64,000 nt of DNA from NCBI GenBank assembly GCA_963575745.1, contig CAUYUJ010003959.1, positions 7,501 through 71,500 on the forward strand, written 5' to 3'. The position numbers and the translations under genes are program-made. Source of the DNA: Prorocentrum cordatum. Lineage: Eukaryota; Sar; Dinophyceae; Prorocentrales; Prorocentraceae. Numbering within the stretch: the first letter of the stretch is position 1; each line of letters begins with the position of its first letter. The notes beneath the pieces were generated by a model, which was given only the letters and a program-made list of their open reading frames with translations, searched no databases and was not told the DNA's origin. Below are positions 28,480 through 40,057 of the stretch, piece by piece.

Positions 28480-28954
28480 TGACAATATATAATGTGGAAA
28501 AAAATTGCAGAGAGCAGTTGGTTTTTCAGACCAAGCGATTTCAGACCTCTCGATGCAACAGCCGAACGCCCCCGATGCTTCTGGAGTGTCTTCTTTACGA
28601 GCTCTGTAGCTCTCCTACAGCCCGAGTTAAGTGCGTAAATCGACAGCACCTCTCAAGATGACTCGAACAAAACGAATAGTTTGGCATACCCAGCTCGAGT
28701 ATCAAACCAAGTCCAGACCTCTGAATGCGACAGGCGGACGCGTCTGATGTCTCCGAATCGATTCCTGTGATTACCAGCCCTGCAGCCCCCCTACAGCCCG
28801 AGTTAAGTGCTGAAAACCGAGAGCACCTCTCAGGATGACTCGAACAATACGAATAGTTTCGCGGACCTAGTTCGGGCAGCAGACCGAGTTCCGAGCTCTG
28901 GATTTGGCAGACGGACGCGCCTGAAGATCGAGTTATGTTCAGAAAACCGTCATC

Positions 28955-29192
28955 GCGTGTCAAGATTACTTGAAACGGCCGATCCCGCCTGACTGCTTTT
29001 TGGCAGTGAAAGGTACCCAATCGAGCTGAGATCGAGATGGCGAGCGGGAATAAGATCGAATATCACGGGAAAAATACTAGAGCTCTAACGAATGTTCAAA
29101 TTTCGAGAACAAAATTTTCAACCGACCGTCGAGATTTTTCTTGCCAACTAGCTCTCCAGCGCCCAGGAATTACTCTTAAGCTTCCAGCAACG
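28955..29192 (+). repeat. T module
   Basis: Carries a ~15-base deletion just before GTCGAGATTTTTC compared with other copies. Confidence 0.75.
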
Positions 29193-29252
29193 ACTGGGCG
29201 CCGGCGGTAAACCGTCAACCTTTCTCACCGCCGGGGGACTCGTAGAGCTTCC
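29193..29252 (+). repeat. Hairpin repeat copy H22
   Basis: Mixed stem: GGCGGTAA against CTCACCGCC, i.e. one arm has changed without its partner. Confidence 0.88.
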
Positions 29253-30129
29253 TGACAATATAAAACGTCGAAAAAATTGAGAGAACGAATAGTTTTTCAG
29301 CCCAAGCGATTTCAGACCTCTCGATGCAACAGCCGAACGCCCCCGATGCTTCTGGAGTGTCTTCTTTACGAGCTCTGCAGCTCTCCTACAGCCCGAGTTA
29401 AGTGCGTAAATCGACAGCAACCCTGAAGATGACTCGAACAAAACGAATAGTTTGACAACCTAGCTCGAGTATCAGACCAAGTTCAGGCCTCTGAGTGCGA
29501 CAGGCGGACGCGTCTGATATCTCTGAATCGATTTCTGTGAATACCAGCCCTGCAGCCCCCCACAGCCCGAGTTAAGTGCAGAAAACCGACAGCATCTCTC
29601 AGGATGTCTCGAACAATACGAATAGTTTCGCAGACCCAGCTCGGGCAGCAGACCGAGTTCCGAGCTCTGGATTCGACAGGCGGACGCGCCTGATGTCTCC
29701 AAATCAATTTCTGTGACTACCAGCACTGTAGCCCCCCCACAACCCGAGTTCAGTACAGAAAACGGACAGCATCTCTCAAGATGACTCGAACAATACAAAC
29801 AGTTTCGCGATTCTAGAGCGGGCAGCAGACCGAGTTCAGAGCTCTGGATTCAACAGACAAACGCGAATGATGGCTCTAAATCGGTTTCTGTAAATATCGG
29901 CTCTGTAGCTGTCATATAGCTCGAGTTAAATACAGAAAACCGAGAGCGCCTGTCAAGATGACTCGAAAAAATACGAATAGGTTTGCGGACCTAGCTCGGC
30001 TAGCAGACCGAGTTCAGACCTCTGGATGCAACAGACGAACGCGCCGGATCATTCTGAATCGAGAAGGTGTGCTTACCAGCTCTGTAGCTGTCCTGTATCT
30101 TGAGCTAAGTCCAATATACCGACAGCGGG

Positions 30130-30410
30130 TATCAAGATGACTCGAAATGACCGATCCCGCCTGGACGCTTTTTTGTCGGAAAAGATATCCGATCGAGCTG
30201 AGATCAAGATGGCGAGCGGGAATAATATCGAATATCACGGGAAAAAATACTAGAGCTCAAACGAATTGAGGAATTTCGAGAACAAAATGTTCAACCGACC
30301 AAAAGTCACCAAAAGGTCCGTCGAGATTTTTCTTGCCAACTAGCTCTCCAGCGCGCCGATATTACTCTTCAGCTTCCAGCAATAACTTGCTAAGAGAAGC
30401 TCCACGAGTT
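30130..30410 (+). repeat. T module
   Basis: Complete; foldback arm has changed to GAGAAGCTCCACGAGT. Confidence 0.8.
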
Positions 30411-30470
30411 ACTGGGCGCCGGCGGTAAACCGTCAACCTTTCTTACCGCCGGGGGACTCGTAGAGCTTCC
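30411..30470 (+). repeat. Hairpin repeat copy H23
   Basis: GTAA/TTAC stem, loop AACCTTTC, S1 tail; outer arms present with two mismatches. Confidence 0.9.
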
Positions 30471-31249
30471 TGACAGCATATAATGTCGAAAAAAATCCAG
30501 AGAACGAATAGTTTTTCAGCCCAGGCGATTTCAGACCTCTCAAGATGACTCTAACAAAAAAAAGAACAGTTTGGCAACCCAATTCGAGTATCAAACCGAG
30601 TTCAGACCTCTGAATGCGACAGGCGGACGCGCCTGATGTCTCAGAATCGACTCCTGTGATCAGCAGCCCTGCAGCCCCCCTACAGACAGAGTTAAGTGCA
30701 GAGAACCGACAGCACCTCTCAGGATGACTCGAATAATACAATAGTTTCGCGGACCTAGTTCGAGCAGCAAACCGAGTTCCGAGCTCTGGGTTCGACAGAC
30801 GGACGCGCCTGATGTCTCCAAATCGATTTCTGTGACCAGCAGCACTGTAGCCCTCCCCCAGCACGAGTTAAGTGCAGAAAACCGAGAGCACTTCTCAAGA
30901 TGACTCGAACAATACGAATAGTTTCGCGAACCTAGCTCGGGCAGCAGGCCGAATTCAGAGCTCTCGAATCAACAGACGAACGCGCCTGATGAATCCCAAT
31001 CGATTTCTGTGACTATGAGCTCTGCAGCTGCCCTACAGCTCGAGTTGAGTACAGAAAACCGAGAGCGTCTGCTAAGATGACTCGAATAATACGAATAGGT
31101 TTGCGGACCTAGCTCGGCTAGCAGACCGAGTTCAGACCTCTGGATTCAACATGCGAACGCGCCTGATCATTCTGAATCGATTAGCTGTGCTCACCAATTC
31201 TGTAGCTGTCCTAAAGCTCGAGTTATGTTCAGAAACCGTCATCGCGTAT

Positions 31250-31502
31250 CAAGATGACTTGAAACGGCCGATCCCGCCTGCCTGCTTTTTGGCATTAAAA
31301 TGTACCCAATCGAGCTGAGATCAAGATGGCGAGCGGGAATAATATCGAATATCACGGGAAAAAAACACTAGAGCTCAAACGAATTGAGGAATTTCGAGAA
31401 CAAAATGTTCAACCGACCAAAAGTCACCAAAAGGTCCGTCGAGATTTTTCTTGCCAACTAGCTCTCCGGCGCCCCGGAATTACTCTTAAGCTTCCAGCAA
31501 TA
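31250..31502 (+). repeat. T module
   Basis: Here the ATG segment opens a longer frame (31326-31520), which runs through the module into the hairpin. It looks accidental. Confidence 0.8.
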
Positions 31503-31562
31503 ACTGGGCGCCGGCGGTAAACCGTCAACCTTTGTTACCGCCGGGGGAATCGTAGAGCTTCC
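31503..31562 (+). repeat. Hairpin repeat copy H24
   Basis: GTAA/TTAC stem, loop AACCTTTG; tail AATCGTAGAGCTTCC. Confidence 0.9.
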
Positions 31563-32509
31563 TGATCATACATAATGTTAAAAAAGTTGTAGAGAACGAA
31601 TAGTTTGTCAGCCCCAGCGATTTCAGACCTCTCGATGCAACAGCCGAACGCCTCTCATACTTCTGGATCGTTTTCTGTGCGTACCAGCTCGTAGCTCTTA
31701 CAGCCCGAGTTTAATGCAGAAGAGGGACGAAATCTGCCAAGGTAACTTGAAGAATGCGAATAGTTTTGCGGAGCTAGTCCGAGAGGCAAACCCAGTTCAG
31801 ACGTATGGATGCAACAGACGAGCGCGCATAATGATTTCGAATCAGTTTCTGTGCGTATCAGCTGTCTAGCTCTCCTACAGCCCGAGTTACGTACGAAAAT
31901 CGACAGCATCTGTCAAGATAACTCGAACAATACAAATGGGTTTGCGAACCTAGCTCGAGTAGCAAACCGAGTTCAGACCTCGGAATGCGACAGGCGGACG
32001 CGCCTAATGTCCGAATCGATTTCTGTGACTCTGCCCCAATAGTTTCGCGAACCTAGCTCGAGTAGCAGACCGAGTTCCGACCTCTAAATGCGACGAGCGA
32101 ACGCGCCTGATGTCTCCGAATCGATTCCTGTGATTATGAACCCTCTAGCCCCCCTATGACTCGAACAGTACGAATAGTTTGCGACCCAGCTCGAGCAGCA
32201 GACCAAGTTCAGGGTTCTCAATTGACAGACAAACACGCCCGATGATTCTGAATCGGTTTCTGTAAGTATCAGCTCTGTAGCTGTGCTACAGCTCGAGTTA
32301 AGTACAAAAAACCGACAACATCTATCAAGATGACTCAAATAATACGAACAGGTTTGCGGACCTAGCTCAGCTAGCAGACCAAGTTCAGACCTCTTGATGC
32401 GACAGACGAACGCGCCTGATCATTCTGACTCGACAAGGTGTGCTTACCGGCTCTCTAGCTGTCCTGTATCTCGAGTTGAGTCCAAAATACCGACAGCGCA
32501 TATCAAGAT

Positions 32510-32884
32510 GACTCGAAACGGCCGATCCCGCCACAGTGCTTTTCGATGTTAATATTCACCCGATCGAACTGAGATCAAGATGGCGAGCGGGAATGAGATG
32601 GAATATCACGGGAAAAATACTAGAGCTCAAACGAATGTTCAAATTTTGAGAACATAATTTCCAACTGAGCAAAAGTCACCAAAAGTTCCGTCGAGATTTT
32701 TCGAGCCAACTAGCCTGCCAGTGCGTCCGAATTACTCTTAAGCTTCCAGCTGCTATCTTAGGGAAGCTCGACGAGTCACGTGCTAAGGGAAGCTCTACCA
32801 GTTACTTGCTAGGGGAAGCTCACGAGTTATCTTTGGAAAAGCGACCCGAAGTTACCACTTGCTACCGTCCAAGACCCGAAGAGC
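32510..32884 (+). repeat. T module with repeated foldback arms
   Basis: After a normal T module the foldback arm GGGAAGCTC.ACGAGT occurs three times in a row (about 32760, 32790 and 32813), each ending in TCACGTGCTA / TTACTTGCTA / TTATC. A short PAL-module start (CTACCGTCCAAGACCCGAAGAGC) follows. Confidence 0.7.
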
Positions 32885-32913
32885 ACTGGGCGCCGGCGGT
32901 AAACCGTCAACCT
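32885..32913 (+). repeat. Left half of hairpin H25, split by LINE-C
   Basis: ACTGGGCGCCGGCGGTAAACCGTCAACCT followed by the LINE-C tail. The right half of the hairpin is missing beyond the element. Confidence 0.9.
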
Positions 32914-35751
32914 TTGTTTTTTTTTTGGGGGGGGGAGGCTGACCAGGCACCGAGCGCCCCAGCGCCCGTTAAGTGCCTACCTAGTCTCTCTGCAGCTGGA
33001 GGTCTTGGGCCACCTGGGCTGCGGCCCGCAAGAGGCCCTCGAGACCCGAAAGCTCAGCGTCAGTGATACTGCTATGGGAGGGGAGTGCCTGTGCACAACG
33101 CCCTACTACTTCCCAAATGATTGGACAAGGAGAGGAGGCTTGGGGGAAGAGGGAGACTACCCGAGCTCTCTTATCTCTATGTTCAGGGTCAGGGTACGGA
33201 TCATGGAAGCGAGGGATATATCCAATCTGCAGAAACCAGCCGACGCCCACACCTTGGGCACACACTCCGCCGTCGAAGGATCCGCGGAGGCCAATAACTC
33301 GAAAGTTGTCTTGAACATCAGGGCGAAAGACATGGTGGTGGAACAGCTCTCTGAATATCTGGCCTTCCCGTGCTAGATGGGTAAGTTCATCAGCTACTGT
33401 GTTACTCTCCCGATATATGTGTCGAATAAAGTCGTTGCCCCATGAGGGGGGTCGTACTCCTTCCTCCTCCAATTCTTCCAACAGAGAAATAATATTTGCA
33501 ACCCGCCTACGATAAGAAGCCCCATCTCCTCCTTCTCCACCCTCAACCTTCCAGAGACCGTTGATCCAATTACAGATAAGAAGCGAATCTCCCGTCAGCT
33601 CCAGACCGATCCCGTCATCACTCAGATCCCAAGTCGGCTCCTGTTCATTGTTCGAGGCCAATCTCTGGGCCAGCTTCTCAGACTCCTTCACCGACAACGG
33701 ACGAGCCATCATCTCCTCCCCCCTCTCCTTCATGTAGTTTCCTCGTCCTCCAGTTCCTCCACGGACAACAAACAAGTCAAACAGAGAACCCAAAGTACAA
33801 GCTTCCAGGAACTGCCTGCAATACTGAACGAAGTCAGAGTAAGAGAAAGAACACGCCCTCCACCAACGATCCTCCAGATTCACAAACGAGGGAAATATCG
33901 TCTGGAACATGAAACACCAAGGATGTTCACCCGTCGCCTGCCCCTTAGCACTGCCTAATCGTGTCAGTTTCGAGGCCTCCTTCCACTTCCACTGGGAACG
34001 CAAATATTTTGACTCAAGTGTCCTTTTCTCCTCCCACCTCGGGGTACAGCACATCAGAAGCCGGCGTGCGTCTCGATGCGCACGAGGAAACACCGTCTGT
34101 TGTCCAGGTCCAGGAACTGCCATCCTCCGACGCTTCGGGGGGGGCCTGGGGGGATCCCTAGGCCCCCCCCGCTCACAGGGAACTTCAATATCTCGAGAAG
34201 AAGAGGCCCTATCAGAGGGCATAGCAGAAGAGACCATCCCATGCATATCTGAGGAGACCGCGCCCATCCCATTCGTATCTGAGGAGACCGCGCCCATCCC
34301 ATTAGTAACTGAAGAGACAGCACCCATCCCCTTGGTAACTGAAGAGACCTCCACCATCCCATTAGTAACTGAAGAGACCACACCCATCCCATTGGTAACT
34401 GAAGAAGACCATCCCATGCATATCAGAAGAGACCACACCCATCCCCTTCGTATCTGAAGAGACCGCACCCATCCCATTAGTAACTGAAGAGACAGCACCC
34501 ATCCCATTGGTAACTGAAGAGACCTCCACCATCCCATTGGTAACTGAAGAGACCGCGACCATCCCTGGGCTCAGCTCCGACTCAGGAATCTGATATCCGC
34601 TATCGACATTGGCTCCGAAATATGATGCTATGTCCGCTCCGAGCTGCCACAAGGAATAAAGGACTCTCTGCACTGCACTCTGGCACTTGGCTTCAAAGAA
34701 CATCCGTCTAGCAATTCTGAGTCGAGCTGGCTTCCAAACTACCCAACTTTCGGAGGCAGGCTTTTGGGGTGACGTCATCTGGTAAAGGCAATTTCCCTCA
34801 AAGACATTCAGGCTATGCAAAGAGTCCCTGTCCCAACTAATACCTTGACTTCCATAGGTGAGGATGCTCTGAACCCGAGTGATATAACTCCTACACTTGG
34901 CCGAAAAAGGGACTGCCTTCGATCTAAAATAGGCTGCATGCGCATGGAAGGCTCGTCGTGCGGACCCGATCCGTCGCCGAAGGTCTTGGTGTGCCTCCCT
35001 ATAGCTACAGTATATGCTGTTCCCCAAGACATTCATCTCGTCAACTACTTTGAACGGCACCATCTGATCCTGAACCCGAACCAGGATAGGCTGTTTTGGC
35101 TTCTCCGAGAAACCGATAAACGCGACCTCGAGCGACTCGATCTTCCATTCGAATCCCCATCCCCGCAGAGTCTCTGTCATTTCTCCTACCTGTCGCCTAA
35201 ACTCCTCCTCCGAAGATCCCAAGATATAGATATTGTCAGCATATAGCAAGTGGTGTACAGGAACCGAGGCCGAAACTTCTCCCACCGAATTTGGATCCAG
35301 ACAATGAAACCCAATCCCCTGCTCATCCCAAAGCTTAAATAAAGGAGCCCACATCGCAACGACTATCAGGTTCCACAAGGAGGGGCTGTCGTTCCCGCCT
35401 GTCCTGATATGGGTATCGATTCCCACATTCGGCAGCTGCAGCCCCTGAAAGAGAAGCGAAGTGACCTCACACGGCATAGGCACGAGCACACCGTACTGGA
35501 GCCAGGAAGGGATCGAGAGGATGTCGAATGCACGTTTGACCGTCGAGATTTTCGTGTTCTGGAATGCTTGTTTCACGTCCGCTGACCCAAGAACCAGGCG
35601 TCGATCCTTCCCCCACTGTGAGGCGTGTTGGGCTGCTGCTTTAAGTCCTGCAAATATCTCTGTGCACGATCTTTTGGGAACGAAGCCGAATAATGATGCA
35701 TGAGTGCCGGCCTGGAGACAATAAGGTTCAAGCAGGATCGAGAGGCAAGTA
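32914..35751 (-). mobile_element. LINE-C: 5'-truncated copy of the LINE-B family
   Basis: 2.8 kb, nearly identical to LINE-B including the 3' UTR, C run and poly(A). The homology to LINE-B stops at about 35751 within the RT domain and the sequence continues as satellite DNA (GTTTTTCAGCCCAAGC). The right half of the target hairpin and about 70 bases of normal array are missing at this end, so insertion was accompanied by a target deletion or a template jump. Confidence 0.88.
32981..35751 (-). pseudogene. LINE-C RT-RNase H, truncated and frameshifted
   Basis: The first part (35751 to ~34405) holds RT motif A (SADVKQAF) and the LLYADN box. The second part (~34405 to 32981) holds the distal minisatellite units and the permuted RNase H (GDS, RESNTVAD, GSFDGG, TDAEL). 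A one-base insertion in the minisatellite (GAAGAAGACC for GAAGAGACC, ~34405) separates them. No endonuclease is present, so the copy is dead. Confidence 0.85.
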
Positions 35752-36934
35752 AGTTTTTCAGCCCAAGCAATTTCAGATCTCTCGGATGCAACAGCCGAAC
35801 GCCCCCGATGCTTCTGGATTGTCTTCTGTACGAGCTCTGTAGCTCTCCTACAGCCCCAGTTACGTGCGTAAATCGACAGCACCTCTGAAGATAACTCGAA
35901 CAATACGAATAGTTTGGCAAACCTAGATCGAGTATCAGACCGAGTTCAGACCTCTGCATGCGACAGGCGGACGCGTCTGCCAGCCCTGCAGCCCCCCCTA
36001 CAGCCGAGTTAAGTGCAGGAAACCGAGCACCTCTCAGGATGACTCGAACAATACGAATAGTTTCGCGGACCTAGTTCGGGCAGCAGACAGAGTTCGGAGC
36101 TCTGGATTCGAAAGGCGGACGCGCCTGATGTCTCCGAATCGATTCCAGTGATTACCAGCCATGCAGCCCCCATACAGCCCGAGTTAAGTGCAGAGAACCG
36201 ACAGCATCTCTGAAGATGACTCGAACTATACGAATAGTTTCGCGATTCTAGATCGGGTAGCAGACCGAGTTCAGACCTCTACATGCGACGAGTGAACGCG
36301 CCTGATGTCTCCGAATCGATTCCTGTGACTCGCGTGATGAGCCCTCTAGCCCCCCTACGACTCGAACAGTACGAATAGTTTGCGACCTAGCCCCGCTAGC
36401 AGACCAACTTCAGGGTTCTCAATTGACAGACAAACACGCCCGAGGATTCTGAATCAGATTCTGTACGCATCAGCTCTGTAGCTGTCCTGTAGCTCGAGTT
36501 AAATACAGAAAACCGAGAGCGTCTGTCAAAATGACTCGAATAATACGAATAGGTTTGCGGAGCTAGCTCGGCTAGCAGACCGATTTCAGACATCTGGGTT
36601 CAACGAGCGAACGCGCCTGATCATTCTGAATCCACTAGCTGTGCTTATCAGCTCTGTAGCTGTCCTGAAGCTCGACTTATCTTGAGAAAACCGACAACGC
36701 GTATCAAGATGACTCGAAACGGCTGATCCCGCCCGTGTGCTTTCACGGTAAAAAAGGTACTCAATCGAGCTGAGATTAAGACGGCGAGCCGGAATAAGAT
36801 CGAATATCACGGGAAAACATACTAGAGCTCTAACGAATGATTGAATTTCGAGAACAACATTTTCAACCGACCAAAAGTCACCAAAAGGTCTGTCGAGATT
36901 TTTCTTGCCAACTAGCTCTCTAGCGCCCCGGAAT

Positions 36935-36992
36935 ACTGGGCGCCGGCAGTAACCGTCAACCTGTGTTACCGCCGGGGACTCGTAGAGCTTCC
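36935..36992 (+). repeat. Hairpin repeat copy H26
   Basis: Left arm shortened (GGCAGTAACC), right arm GTTACCGCCGG; the tail CTTCCAGACAACATATAATG is S1. Confidence 0.85.
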
Positions 36993-37024
36993 AGACAACA
37001 TATAATGTCGAAAAAATATACACA

Positions 37025-37330
37025 GAAAAACAGCTGAAAGCTCGCTGAGAGCTAAAGGGCTTAAGATTAGAAGCCGGACGGTGGTGGTGCCCGCCAGGAG
37101 CTCCTCCACGGCGGTCCACAGGCCTCGCAGAAGCTCCGGCGAGCCGGCAGCAAGTTCGGGGGCACTTTCCACGCGTGCCTGCACGCGTGCAGGCACGCGT
37201 GGAAGCGTTCCTGGCAGCGCTTCGACAGCGCTGCAGGGGAGCTCCCCAGCGCTCTCGAGGAAAGATTTCCCTCCCCGACGGTCTCTTCGCTCTCCGGCTT
37301 TTGGACGCTACCAAGTGTCGAAAAAATATA
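37025..37330 (+). repeat. PAL module with perfect 38-bp palindrome
   Basis: Reads inverted relative to 5382: GAAGCCGGACGGTGGTGGTGCCCGCC at the left and GTCTCTTCGCTCTCCGGCTTTTGGACGC at the right. The palindrome at 37166-37203 has arms TTCCACGCGTGCCTGCACG and no spacer. The module is bounded on both sides by a GTCGAAAAAATATACACAGAAAAACAGCTGAA sequence (37008-37038 and 37317-37347), which may be a target duplication of about 30 bp. Confidence 0.8.
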
Positions 37331-38314
37331 CACAGAAAAACAGCTGAACTCCCCCGATGATTCTGGAGCTCTGTAGCTCTCCTACAGCCCGAGTTACGTG
37401 CGAAATCGACAGCATCTCTCAAGATGACCCGAACAATACGAATAGTTGATTTCGCGATTCTAGATGAGGCAGCAGGCCGAGTTCAGAGCTCTGAGTTCAA
37501 CAGACAAATGCGACTGACGATTCCAATCAGATTCTGTACGTATCAGCTCTTTAGCTGTCCTGTAGCTCGAGTTAAGTACAGAAAGCCGAAAGCGTCTGTC
37601 AAGGTGACTCGAATAATACGAATAGGTTTGCGGGCCTAGCTCGGCTAGCAGACCGAGTTCAGACCTCTGGGTTCAACAGGCGAACGCGCCTGATTATTCT
37701 GAATCGATTAGCTGTGCTTACCAGCTCTGTAGCTGTCTAAAGCTCGAGCTATCTTCAGAAAACCGTCGCCGCGTGAAGATGACTCGAAAACGTCGATTCC
37801 GCCTGCCTGCTTTTTGACAGTAAAAGGTACCCGATCGAGCTGAGGTCAAGATGGCGAGCGGGAATGAGATCGAATATGATGGGAAAAATACTAGAGCTCT
37901 CAAACGAATTGTTGAATGTCGAGAACAAAATTTTCAACCGACCAAAAGTCACCAAAAGGTCTGTCGAGATTTTTCTTGCCAACTAGCTCTCCAGCGCGCC
38001 GGAATGACTCTTAAACTTCCAGCATTAACTGGGAACCGGCGATGCACGGCGATCGTCGGAGCGTGAAGAAAGCTTCTGGAACGCGACAGAAAAAAACCGA
38101 GAAAATACCTTTTTAAAATTATCCAACGTTGGTGCCTGCAAGTCTTTTGACAGTAATATTTCAGCTACGGACCTGAACATTTTACTGGCAGACGCTGCAT
38201 AACCCACTACACGTGAGAAAAATACTGTTTCTCAAAAAAAATGTAAAATATCTTTCGAGTAATAACAAAACCGACCCAAAGTCATCACATTGTCTCTTTT
38301 GGTCGGGTCGGCCA

Positions 38315-38374
38315 ACTGGGCACCGGCGGTAAACCGTCAACCTTGGTTACCGCCGGGAGACTCGTACAGCTTCC
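38315..38374 (+). repeat. Hairpin repeat copy H27
   Basis: GTAA/TTAC stem, loop AACCTTGG, S4 tail (CTTCCTAACTCGACTTAAGTT), a tail shared with 41942 and 48010. Confidence 0.88.
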
Positions 38375-38789
38375 TAACTCGACTTAAGTTAAGAAAACCG
38401 ACAGCATCTACCAACATTCAGCTCGGCTAACAGACGGAGTTCAGACCTCTGGATTCAACAGGCGAACGCGGATAATCATTCTACATCGATTAGCAGTGCT
38501 TACCACCTCCATAGCTGCCCTCAAGCTCGAAATATGTTCAGAAAACCGTCAGCGCGTATCAAGATGACTTAAAACCGTCGATCCCGCCACAGTGCTTTTC
38601 GATAGTAATATTGACCCGATCGAGCTGAGATCAAGATGGCGAGCGGAAATAAGATCGAATATCACGGGAAAAAATACTAGAGCTCAAACGAATTGTTCAA
38701 TTTCGAGAACAGAATTTTCAACCGACCAAAAGTCACCAAAAGTTCCGTCGAGATTTTTCTTGCCAACTAGCTCTCCAGCGCGCCGGAAC

Positions 38790-39190
38790 TTGGTAGCGTC
38801 CAAAACCCGGAGAGCGAAGAAAACTTGGTAGTGTCCAAAACCCAGGGAGCGAAGACGCCTTCTGGGACAGGAAATCTTACCTGGCAAACTTCCCGGGGCC
38901 CCGGAAGCGCTTCGAAAGCACTGCCAGGCGCGCCCCCATGCGTGCCTGCTCGCGTGCAGGCACGTGTGGACGCGTGCCTTCCCAGAGCTCTGTCACGCTC
39001 CCCTGGGGCGCCTGAAGAGCTCTGTCGAACCCTTCCGAAGCGACCCTGCCTTGCTGCGGACACGCTGCCGGGCCGGGCGAGGCGCTGCGGGGATCGTGGA
39101 CCGGCGGAGATCGGCTGATGGAGGGCACACCACCGTCCGGCTTCTAATCTCAAACCCTCTAGCTCTCTGAGAGCTCTCCGGGAATTACTC
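38790..39190 (+). repeat. PAL module
   Basis: Two GGTAG(C/T)GTCCAAAACCC(G/A)G starts, decayed palindrome at about 38928-38980, then CGGACACGCTGCCGGGCCGGGCGAGG and CACCACCGTCCGGCTTCTAATC, ending in AGCTCTCCGGGAA. Confidence 0.75.
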
Positions 39191-39289
39191 TTAGCTTCCA
39201 TGGCAGCAATGACTTGCTAAGGGGAGCTCTACGAGTTACTTCCTCCACTCTGCGCCGGAATTCCTCTAGCTCATCGATGTGCGACTTAC

Positions 39290-39960
39290 TCTTAAGCTTC
39301 CAGCAAGGGCTCCCCTGCAGCGCTGCTGAAGCGCTGCCAGGATTCCTGCGCGCGCAGGCACGCTTAGGAGCTTGCCGGCAGCTCTCCCGGACACATTGCC
39401 GGGCCGCCGGGGGCGCTGCGAGGCCTGTGGACCGCCGTGCAAGAGCTCCTAGCGGGCACAACCACCGTCCGGCTTCTTTTCTTTTTCCCTGTAGCTCTCA
39501 GCGAGCTCGCCGGGAAAAACCCGGAGAGCGAAGACATCCTCGGGGGCGGGAAATCTTCTCGAGAGCTCTGGGTGGCTCCACTGAAGCGCTGCTGACCGTC
39601 TGGCTTCTAATCTTAACTTTCGCTCTCAGCGAGCTCTCCGCGAAAAACCCGGAGAGCATAGAGCAAACACACCAGAAATCTTTCCGGGCGAGCCGCGCAA
39701 CGCTCTCCCAAAGCTTTTCTGGCTCTCTTGAGAGCTTCCCTACAGCGCTGCGGAAGCACTGCCAGAAACGCTTCAACGCGTGCCTGCACGCGCGCAGGCT
39801 CGCGTGGAAGCTTGCCGGAAGCACCCCGGGACGAGCTGCCGGCTCGAACGAACCGATGCGGGGATTCTAGACCGGCGAAGATGGGCTGCTGGCGGGCACC
39901 ACCAACGACCAGCTTCTAATCTTAAACCCCCTAGCTCTCAGCGAGCTCCCCGGGAATAAC
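39290..39960 (+). repeat. PAL modules, two further copies
   Basis: First copy 39300-39545 (decayed palindrome CTGCGCGCGCAGGCACGC, CGGACACATTGCCGGGCC, GGAAAAACCCGGAGAGCGAAGAC). Second copy about 39600-39960 with AACGCGTGCCTGCACGCGCGCAGGCTCGCGT at 39776-39806. Confidence 0.7.
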
Positions 39961-39998
39961 CTGCTAAGGAAAGCTCTACGAGTTACTTGGCAGCGTCC

Positions 39999-40057
39999 AC
40001 TGGGCGCCGGCGGTAAACCGTCAACCTTTCTTACCGCCGGGGGACTCGTAGAGCTTC
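39999..40057 (+). repeat. Hairpin repeat copy H28
   Basis: GTAA/TTAC stem, loop AACCTTTC, S1 tail. Here the hairpin follows a PAL start (CTTGGCAGCGTCC) instead of a T module. Confidence 0.9.

Larger units (their letters stand above)
21536..32884 (+). repeat. Higher-order satellite array (177-bp monomer), left part
   Basis: The basic monomer is ~177 bp: AATACGAATAG landmarks at ~23176, 23353, 23529 and 23707 are 176-178 apart. Monomer order is ACTCGAACAATACGAATAGTTT, CGCGGACCTAGCTCG, GCAGACCGAGTTC, GCTCTGGATTC, GACGCGCCTGATG, GAATCGATT, CAGC(C/T)CTG(C/T)AGC, CCGAGTTAAGTGCAGAAAACCG and CACCTCTCA. Monomers come in blocks of two to five, each opened by a hairpin tail and closed by a T module. 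Blocks: 21536-22400, 22988-23870, 24208-25090, 25440-25960, 26172-26895, 27180-27895, 28480-28955, 29253-30130, 30471-31250 and 31563-32510. No gene is seen. Occasional ORFs only read through monomers. Confidence 0.9.

Noticed and set aside
22848-30864. ORFs of 60-180 codons on the minus strand of the satellite
   Set aside because: The same peptide recurs with the 177-bp monomer because 177 is divisible by three; they are repeat shadows.
21536-32884. CRISPR-like array
   Set aside because: Hairpin copies are regularly oriented, but spacers are 250-1200 bp of related satellite DNA; no cas genes; eukaryotic context.
33005-34457. Plus-strand frames inside LINE-B and LINE-C (for example 16391-17074, 33909-34457)
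   Set aside because: They are antisense readings of the in-frame minisatellite (TIPLVTEE-type repeats).
31326-38066. Short ORFs starting MASGN.. in T modules (31326-31520, 37851-38066, also 1575-1856 and 45665-46036)
   Set aside because: Most copies have a stop after about 14 codons, and the longer ones only read into the hairpin; no sign of protein-level constraint.
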